Below, piece after piece: positions 43,069-48,482 of a DNA stretch of 48,482 nucleotides. The notes under the pieces were generated by a model. The model ran no database searches, was not told the DNA's origin, and worked only from the letters and a program-made list of their open reading frames with translations. Source of the DNA: Bacteroidota bacterium (GTDB lineage: Bacteria; Bacteroidota; Bacteroidia; Chitinophagales; Chitinophagaceae); NCBI GenBank assembly GCA_018267875.1, contig JAFDXP010000035.1, positions 1-48,482 of the forward strand. The letters are read 5' to 3'. Every line of letters begins with the position of its first letter. Position 1 is the first letter of the stretch. The position numbers and the translations under genes were made by a program.

Positions 43069-44484
43069 TTATCCGCGCAATTCCAACAGAGCAATATTTT
43101 CAATATGGTGCGTATGAGGAAACATATCTACTGCTTGCAGTCGAGTAACCATATACTTTTCGTTTAACAATTGAAGATCTCGAGCTTGTGTAGCGGGATT
43201 ACAACTCACATACACAACTTTGGGTGCGGCTATCTGAAGAATTTGTTGAATCAACTTTTCGTGCATTCCGGCACGTGGCGGATCTGTAATAATCACATCC
43301 GGGCGACCATGTTCAGCAAAGAAACTATCTGTACAAACTTGTGCAACATCTCCGGCAAAAAAATGACAATGTGATAGCCCATTTAAAATGGCATTTTCCT
43401 TAGCATCTTTTACGGCATCTTCCACCACCTCAATACCTATCACTTTCTTTGCTTGTTTCGAACAAAAAATACCAATACTTCCGGTGCCACAATACAAGTC
43501 ATACAACACTTCATTTCCTGTCAATCCCGCAAAGTCTCTTGTTGAGCGATACAGTGTTTCAGCCTGATATGTGTTAGTTTGAAAGAAAGATTTGGGAGAT
43601 ATCTTAAAACGGAAATCTTCCAACATTTCTTCAATAAATCCTTTACCAAAATAGTTTACCACTTCCAAATCATAGATACTATCATTAAGTTTGGGGTTTA
43701 TCGTATAATGAAGGCTTGTAATTCCGGGTACTTCTTTTAATACTTGATCCAGCAAGGCTTTCCGAGCTTGTTTATCTTCATGATGCATCACTATGTTTAT
43801 CAATACTTCTCCGGTTCTCGCTACACGAATCACCACATTTCTCAACCAACCATTTTGTAGCCTATAATCGTAATAAGGCAAATTGTTTGCCGTTGTATAA
43901 CTTCGTAAAACTTGTAGTAGTGTATTGGTTGGTTCGGGTTGTAAAAAACAAGTATAAATAGGCACTACTTTGTCAAACATGCCCGGCGCATGAAAACCTA
44001 AAGCGGGTTCTCTTTCAATAGGAGCACCATTTGCTTCCAAGATTTCTGTATCAGTCAAATAGCGTGTAGTACAAAAAGTAAACTCCAACTTATTGCGATA
44101 ATACCGATCCTTCGGGCTTCCTAAAATGGGCATCATAGGCGGCAAGGATACTTGACCGATTCGGCTTAATTGGTCAGCAACTTGTTGTTGTTTGTAAACA
44201 AGTTGTTTTTCATAAGGCAACATTTGCCATTTGCAACCGCCACAAATTCCAAAATGAGGGCAAAAAGCTTCAATTCGATCCGGTGACGGTTCAACCAATT
44301 TAATCATCTTACCTTCAGCCCAACTTTTCTTTTCTTTGATAAAACGTGCATCAAGTACATCGCCCGGAATGGCATTTTCCACAAAAAGCACTTTGCCATC
44401 AGCCAAATGAGCTATGCTTTTCCCTTCGGCTGCATAAGCCACTATTTTTATACCCAGAACAGGCTGTTTTTTCTTACGTGACAA
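43069..44484 (-). CDS. rlmD: 23S rRNA (uracil(1939)-C(5))-methyltransferase
   Basis: RlmD/RumA-type enzymes methylate U1939 of 23S rRNA with S-adenosylmethionine. The 471-residue protein has an N-terminal TRAM domain (about 1-65) and a 4Fe-4S cluster motif C-x5-C-x2-C (CPHFGICGGCKW) with a further Cys. It also has SFFQTNTYQAE, the SAM motif DLYCGTGSIGIF, DPPRAGMHEKL and the catalytic Cys in YVSCNPATQARDL. RlmCD specificity cannot be excluded. The start appears to be a TTG at 44484, since no ATG lies between the promoter box (44514-44521) and the conserved N-terminus. Confidence 0.92.
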   Translation of the reverse strand: MSRKKKQPVLGIKIVAYAAEGKSIAHLADGKVLFVENAIPGDVLDARFIKEKKSWAEGKMIKLVEPSPDRIEAFCPHFGICGGCKWQMLPYEKQLVYKQQQVADQLSRIGQVSLPPMMPILGSPKDRYYRNKLEFTFCTTRYLTDTEILEANGAPIEREPALGFHAPGMFDKVVPIYTCFLQPEPTNTLLQVLRSYTTANNLPYYDYRLQNGWLRNVVIRVARTGEVLINIVMHHEDKQARKALLDQVLKEVPGITSLHYTINPKLNDSIYDLEVVNYFGKGFIEEMLEDFRFKISPKSFFQTNTYQAETLYRSTRDFAGLTGNEVLYDLYCGTGSIGIFCSKQAKKVIGIEVVEDAVKDAKENAILNGLSHCHFFAGDVAQVCTDSFFAEHGRPDVIITDPPRAGMHEKLIQQILQIAAPKVVYVSCNPATQARDLQLLNEKYMVTRLQAVDMFPHTHHIENIALLELRG

Positions 44485-44513
44485 TGAATACTCGTTTAAT
44501 TGTTAAATGGACG

Positions 44514-44521
44514 CAAAAATA
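44514..44521 (-). promoter_or_regulatory. rlmD -7 promoter box TATTTTTG
   Basis: CAAAAATA on the plus strand, a full match on the minus strand, 29 bp from the TTG start, in the gap divergent to the TlpA-like gene. Confidence 0.55.
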
Positions 44522-44634
44522 CAGTGTGCATCTTAGGATACCCTCTATTTAACGATTAATTTTACCCACTCCCAACATATACAGTAGAGCGACCGTCTCT
44601 ATTGCTGAACAAAAAAATTATTGGGTTAAATATC

Positions 44635-46071
44635 ATGAAGAAATGTACACTTCTTGCACTGCTGGCTTTGGTCGGCTTGGTGCAGCCATTGATTGCGAAA
44701 GACGGCTATCGCATTCAACTAAATTTAAACGGTGCGAAAGACTCTATGGTTTTCCTAGCGCACTATTATGGTAAACCATTGCCAACAATTTACAAAACAG
44801 ATTCAGCACGAATTGATAAAAACGGACGTGCCATTCTTCAAAATAAAGAATACACATTAGGTGGCATCTATATCTTGATGCTTCAGGACAAAAAAACATA
44901 CTTAGAATTTCTGCTCAACAATGGTGATGATTTTACTATTAATGCAGATGTAGCCAAACTTCCCGATGGTGTTACCTATAAAAATTCGGAAGAAAACCAG
45001 CACTTTCAGCAATATGTCAATTTCCTTACCGTTTTTTCAAAAAAACAAGAAAGCCTTCAACAACAAATGGCATCTGCCAAAACTGCTTCAGACAGTACAC
45101 TGGTTCGTAATAAAATTATTAGTTCCGGAAAGGATCTCATCAACTATAGACGCGACTATGTAAAACGCAATCCGAACAGTTTGTTAGCATCCATTTTCGG
45201 TGCCTTAGAAGTACCTGAAATTCCGGAAGGTGAACATTTATTACCCAATGGAAAAAAGGATAGTTTATTTGCCTATCATTTTTACAAACAACATTATTGG
45301 GATGGATTTCATTTTCAAGATGATCGGTTAATTAATACACCAATTTACGAACAAAAATTAGATGAGTATATCAACAAAGTGGTGCCACCAATTGAAGACA
45401 GTGTGATCAAAGAGAGTGATTGGTTGTTGTCCAAAACTCGAGGTCAAAAAGAGCTATTCAAATATACCCTTTGGTGGCTAACTCGCAATGCTGAAAACAG
45501 CAAAATAATGGGTATGGATCGCGTCTTTGTCTATCTAGTAGAAAACTATTTTATGAAAGGTGATGCCTACTGGTTGGACAATGAAGGGTTGGGAAAATAT
45601 TATGATCGTGCAGCAAAAATTACTCCTAATTTGATAGGTAGGGTTGCACCTGAAATCAAAATGATAGGGCTTGATGGAAAGGAGAAAACATTATCTTCTA
45701 TAAAAGCTAAATATACCATTGTTGCGTTTTGGGATCCTACTTGTGGGCATTGCACAAAAGAAATTCCGGCACTTGATTCTGTATATAAAGCGGTATTGAA
45801 ACAAAAAGATGTAAAAGTATTTGCGATTCGCACCGAAGGAGATGTGAAACTATGGAAAGACTTCATCCAGAAAAATAAACTGACAGATTGGACAAATGTT
45901 TATGATCCCGAACATCAAAGTAACTATCGGGCAATGTATGATGTTTATAGCACACCAGTTATATATTTGCTCGACGAGAAAAAAATCATTCGCGGCAAAA
46001 GATTAGATCATAACAATGTACTTGAAGTGATCAACATGTTGGAACATACAGAGAAAAATTCTGGTAAATAA
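44635..46071 (+). CDS. TlpA-like thioredoxin-fold protein with DUF4369/DUF5106-type N-terminus
   Basis: From the ATG at 44635 the 478-residue protein has a signal peptide (MKKCTLLALLALVGLVQPLIAK). A beta-rich N-terminal domain resembles DUF4369 (GYRIQLNLNGAKDSMVFLAHYYGKP). A helical middle part similar to DUF5106 follows, then a thioredoxin domain from about residue 340 with the redox motif C-G-H-C in DPTCGHCTKEIPALDS and the cis-proline segment YSTPVIYLLDE. It should act as a periplasmic thiol-disulfide reductase. A TAATTTTA box lies at 44557-44564. The parvulin gene follows 22 bp later and is probably co-transcribed, linking two folding activities. Confidence 0.88.
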   Translation: MKKCTLLALLALVGLVQPLIAKDGYRIQLNLNGAKDSMVFLAHYYGKPLPTIYKTDSARIDKNGRAILQNKEYTLGGIYILMLQDKKTYLEFLLNNGDDFTINADVAKLPDGVTYKNSEENQHFQQYVNFLTVFSKKQESLQQQMASAKTASDSTLVRNKIISSGKDLINYRRDYVKRNPNSLLASIFGALEVPEIPEGEHLLPNGKKDSLFAYHFYKQHYWDGFHFQDDRLINTPIYEQKLDEYINKVVPPIEDSVIKESDWLLSKTRGQKELFKYTLWWLTRNAENSKIMGMDRVFVYLVENYFMKGDAYWLDNEGLGKYYDRAAKITPNLIGRVAPEIKMIGLDGKEKTLSSIKAKYTIVAFWDPTCGHCTKEIPALDSVYKAVLKQKDVKVFAIRTEGDVKLWKDFIQKNKLTDWTNVYDPEHQSNYRAMYDVYSTPVIYLLDEKKIIRGKRLDHNNVLEVINMLEHTEKNSGK

Positions 46072-46093
46072 TAAAATAAAAACACACTTTATC

Positions 46094-48058
46094 ATGCGCA
46101 AGCTGGTTCTTACCATTGCATCTGCGGGGTTGCTAATTAGTTCTTCCCAAGCACAAACACTTTTCACCTTTGGCAGCATTCCTGTTTCAAAGCAGGATTT
46201 TTTGAGAAACTATTCCAAAAATGCACAAAATAAACAGCCTGATTATTCGTCAAAGGCAGTAAACGACTATCTCGAACTGTACTCCCTTTTTCGGATGAAA
46301 GTACAAGAAGCAGACAATCAGCATCTTGATACCCTATCTGGCATTCAGCGTGAATTAGATACTTATAGAAAGCAATTAGCTAAAAGTTATTTAACTGACG
46401 AAGTGGCCAACCAAAGACTATATCGCGAAGCCTATGACCGAATGAAAGAAGAGCGACATGTAGCTCATATCCTCATTATGGCTTCGCCTGCACTATCTCC
46501 ACAAGATAGTTTAATAGCTTATAATCGCATTGACAGCATCTACAATGCCATCACAAAAAAGAAAGCAGATTTTGGAAAGTTAGCAGAAAAATATTCTGAT
46601 GATCGTGGGTCTAAAGAACGCGGTGGTGATATTGGCTACATGACAGCTTTGCAAACACTCTATCCGTTTGAAAATGCAGTTTATAATACGCCAAAAGGAA
46701 AGGTATCCTCACCATTCCGTACTCAATTAGGCTATCACATTGTCAAAGTGATAGATACACGTCCATCTCGAGGAGAAATTGAAGTAGCACAAATACTGAT
46801 TGCTACACCCAAATCGAAAGGAGAAGCCGGAATTGAAGCAGCTAAAAAAACGGCAGACTCAGTAGAGGTTATGCTAAAAAAAGGAGCTTCATTTACTGAT
46901 TTGGTAAAAAAATATTCTGAAGATAAATTTTCAATTGAAAATAATGGTGTATTACCTCAATTCGGTGTTGGGCGCATGATTCCAGCCTTTGAAGATGCTG
47001 CCTTTTCTCTTAAATCACCCGGTGATATTTCCGCTCCTGTGCTTACAGAATATGGCTACCACATTATTAAGCTGATAAAAAAATATCCTATAAAACCTTA
47101 TGACAGCCTTATTGTTCAGATCAAAAAACAAGTGGACAACGATAGTAGAGCACAAATGGCACGTGAGCTGTATGTGATGAAAGTCAAGCAGAGCAATGGT
47201 TTTCAGGAATATCCTGCCAATATTGATGAAGTTGCAAAACGCATGAGTACAATTCCTGACACCGGAAAATTTGCCAATGAATTTCAAGCTTCAAACTTTA
47301 ATGACCTCAATAAACCTATGTTTAAGTTAAGTGGAATCACCTATTCTCAACGTGACTTTCTTACCTTCTCAGAAAATCTAACTCGTGGCAAACTTATTGG
47401 ACCTCGCGAAGTCATAGTGAAAGATCTTTACAAACTTTATTCGGATAGAGTTTTGAATGATTTTCAAGAGCATAAATTAGAAGCTGAAAATGAAGATTTC
47501 AGAAACCTGATGCACGAATATCGCGATGGCATTCTGCTCTTTGAACTCATGGATCAAAACGTATGGGGCAAAGCCAGCAGAGACAGTGTTGGACTATCAA
47601 AATTCTATGAAGCGAACAAAAGTAAATACCAATGGGAACCTGGTTTCACCGGAGTACTTTATCGCTTTAAAGATGAAGCTTCACTCAAAAAAGGCATGAG
47701 CTTATTGCGTGTTCCAAAGCCTATTTCTGATGATAAGCTTCTTACTGAAATGAATAAAGAGGGCGAAATAGTTAGCATTCAACAAGGACGATTTGAGTTT
47801 TCCAAATTATCCGGATTAGACAGAAATAAACTGGTAAAAGGAAAACTATCTGACCCTATTAAAAACGATGATGGTTCTTATTCAGTAGCAAAACCAAACA
47901 TCATTTACAACACTAATTCTCAAAAATCAATTGATGATGCTCGTGGGTATGTTGTAGCAGAATATCAAGACTATTTGGAGAAAAAATGGAATAACGATCT
48001 AAGAAAAAAATATCCAGTAAAAGTGAACGAAGCTGTCTTACATTCTATCATTAAATAA
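46094..48058 (+). CDS. Periplasmic parvulin-type peptidyl-prolyl isomerase with two PPIC domains
   Basis: The 654-residue SurA/PpiC-like protein has a signal peptide (ending SSQAQ) and a helical chaperone-like N-terminal region. Two parvulin domains follow: about 117-222 (RHVAHILIMASP to FRTQLGYHIVKVID, with FGKLAEKYSDD and GGDIGYM) and 230-333 (EVAQILIATPK to LTEYGYHIIKLI). A long C-terminal extension of about 320 residues is largely helical. Only 22 bp separate it from the TlpA-like gene, so both are on one transcript ended by the terminator at 48175-48208. It probably assists outer-membrane or T9SS protein folding; that partner choice is inferred. Confidence 0.92.
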   Translation: MRKLVLTIASAGLLISSSQAQTLFTFGSIPVSKQDFLRNYSKNAQNKQPDYSSKAVNDYLELYSLFRMKVQEADNQHLDTLSGIQRELDTYRKQLAKSYLTDEVANQRLYREAYDRMKEERHVAHILIMASPALSPQDSLIAYNRIDSIYNAITKKKADFGKLAEKYSDDRGSKERGGDIGYMTALQTLYPFENAVYNTPKGKVSSPFRTQLGYHIVKVIDTRPSRGEIEVAQILIATPKSKGEAGIEAAKKTADSVEVMLKKGASFTDLVKKYSEDKFSIENNGVLPQFGVGRMIPAFEDAAFSLKSPGDISAPVLTEYGYHIIKLIKKYPIKPYDSLIVQIKKQVDNDSRAQMARELYVMKVKQSNGFQEYPANIDEVAKRMSTIPDTGKFANEFQASNFNDLNKPMFKLSGITYSQRDFLTFSENLTRGKLIGPREVIVKDLYKLYSDRVLNDFQEHKLEAENEDFRNLMHEYRDGILLFELMDQNVWGKASRDSVGLSKFYEANKSKYQWEPGFTGVLYRFKDEASLKKGMSLLRVPKPISDDKLLTEMNKEGEIVSIQQGRFEFSKLSGLDRNKLVKGKLSDPIKNDDGSYSVAKPNIIYNTNSQKSIDDARGYVVAEYQDYLEKKWNNDLRKKYPVKVNEAVLHSIIK

Positions 48059-48174
48059 AATAGAATAGGCAAATCACTTTTAAGAAATGGGTTACTACTG
48101 AATAAAAATCATCAACTCAATTTTCAATGAGAAGGTATAGTACAGTATAAGCCTCACTCCATTAAATTCAATCG

Positions 48175-48208
48175 AAAGCTGCTTCCAGCAATATGGAGCG
48201 GCTTTTTT
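48175..48208 (+). terminator. Terminator of the TlpA-like/parvulin operon
   Basis: AAAGC-T-GCT-T-CCA pairs with TGG-AGC-G-GCTTT (one bulge, one G-T pair) and is followed by six T, about 117 bp after the stop codon. Confidence 0.8.
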
Positions 48209-48287
48209 GTTGTGCCAAAAAAGAAAAGAAATTTGTAAACGACTTGTTAAGCGGTTGCAAAGCTGTCGTTAAGCAGGGGGCTAAAGA

Positions 48288-48318
48288 TTGCAGCATTTTA
48301 ATCGCCGTCTAATCTTTG
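48288..48318 (+). promoter_or_regulatory. Promoter upstream of the 59-bp repeats
   Basis: TTG at 48288-48290, 19 nt, then TAATCTTTG at 48310-48318, close to TAnnTTTG with one extra base, followed by CATCG. It points right, into the repeat array and out of the window. Confidence 0.55.
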
Positions 48319-48365
48319 CATCGTCAAACAAAACAAACGACAACAAAATTTTTTAAAAACAAACA

Positions 48366-48482
48366 GTCATGAACCGAGCGAAGCGACGAACATGACACCT
48401 TTAAAAAACAAACAAAACAAACAAGTCATGAACCGAGCGAAGCGACGAACATGACACCTTTAAAAAACAAACAAAACAAACA
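48366..48482. repeat. 59-bp tandem repeat with internal hairpin, cut by the window edge
   Basis: Two identical copies start at 48366 and 48425; the second lacks only its last base because the window ends. Each has a 31-nt imperfect palindrome: GTCATG, 6-nt AACCGA, the mini-hairpin GCGAAGC, 6-nt GACGAA, CATGAC (48366-48396 and 48425-48455). A 28-nt A-rich tail of AACA/AAAC units follows. Each copy also holds a 9-codon frame (ATG to TGA, peptide MNRAKRRT) at 48369-48395 and 48428-48454. The tails are identical, so this is not a CRISPR array. Confidence 0.85.

Larger units (their letters stand above)
48059..48365. other. Non-coding region: terminator, then a promoter feeding the edge repeat
   Basis: No gene. 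A terminator for the upstream operon lies at 48175-48208, and a well-spaced promoter at 48288-48318. The stretch downstream of the promoter is very rich in CAAA/AACA units, unlike the rest of the window. Confidence 0.6.

Noticed and set aside
48366-48482. CRISPR-like array at the right edge
   Set aside because: The units are identical over their full 59 bp including the A-rich tails, so there are no variable spacers, and no cas gene is nearby.

Overview
The window is AT-rich chromosomal DNA from a member of the Bacteroidota, probably a Chitinophagia/Sphingobacteriia-like lineage. The phylum call rests on three things. Two large secreted proteins end in type IX secretion (T9SS) sorting domains, one type A and one type B. 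Several families are typical of the phylum (HU-CCDC81/SPOR, DUF5683, DUF4249, a ~470-residue arginine decarboxylase). Start sites repeatedly carry the Bacteroidota -7 promoter box TAnnTTTG (read CAAAnnTA for minus-strand genes). The order-level placement is an inference from gene families only.

Layout. 1-2.3 kb: a retropepsin-like protein with altered catalytic residues and an HU/SPOR cell-envelope protein. 2.5-5.7 kb: a minus-strand informational block, rpsL-rpsG, then recA, then mtfA, separated by intrinsic terminators; fusA is not next to rpsG. 6-13 kb: a conserved hypothetical, a dicarboxylate/amino-acid symporter, era with an overlapping PLP enzyme, an outer-membrane barrel, pcm and a DUF5683 protein. 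13-19.3 kb: a GNAT-fold protein, a small lipoprotein, a T9SS-exported propeller protein, then a sparse AT-rich stretch with a DUF1398 gene and a probably frameshifted small ORF; this is the most accessory-looking part. 19.3-26.8 kb: glyA, rpsA, a carotenoid/retinol-type oxidoreductase, glmM and a secreted propeller-like protein. 27-32.4 kb: a frameshifted DCC1-family gene, tRNA-Arg(UCU), an orphan membrane protein, a DUF4249 lipoprotein, arginine decarboxylase and a DMT exporter. 32.6-42.2 kb: a T9SS type B exoprotein, a likely M1 peptidase/LysM/glycosyltransferase-9 cluster and an APC permease. 42.3-48.1 kb: a secreted hypothetical, rlmD, and a TlpA-like thioredoxin with a two-domain parvulin. 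The window ends inside a 59-bp tandem repeat.

How the genes fit together. Most are housekeeping: translation (rpsL, rpsG, rpsA, tRNA-Arg, rlmD, era), recombination (recA), protein repair and envelope folding (pcm, parvulin, TlpA-like), one-carbon metabolism (glyA), amino-sugar supply (glmM) and polyamine synthesis (arginine decarboxylase). The rest face the envelope: lipoproteins, barrels, LysM and SPOR proteins, and T9SS cargo. I see no insertion sequence, prophage, CRISPR array or obvious defence system.

The observations most worth checking are: the structured 59-bp repeat downstream of a good promoter at the right edge; rpsA with a TTG start and a strong Shine-Dalgarno in a phylum that rarely uses one; many promoters so close to the start codon that leaderless mRNAs are likely; two homopolymer frameshifts; and the isolated rpsL-rpsG pair. 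I did not find a convincing new multi-gene system.
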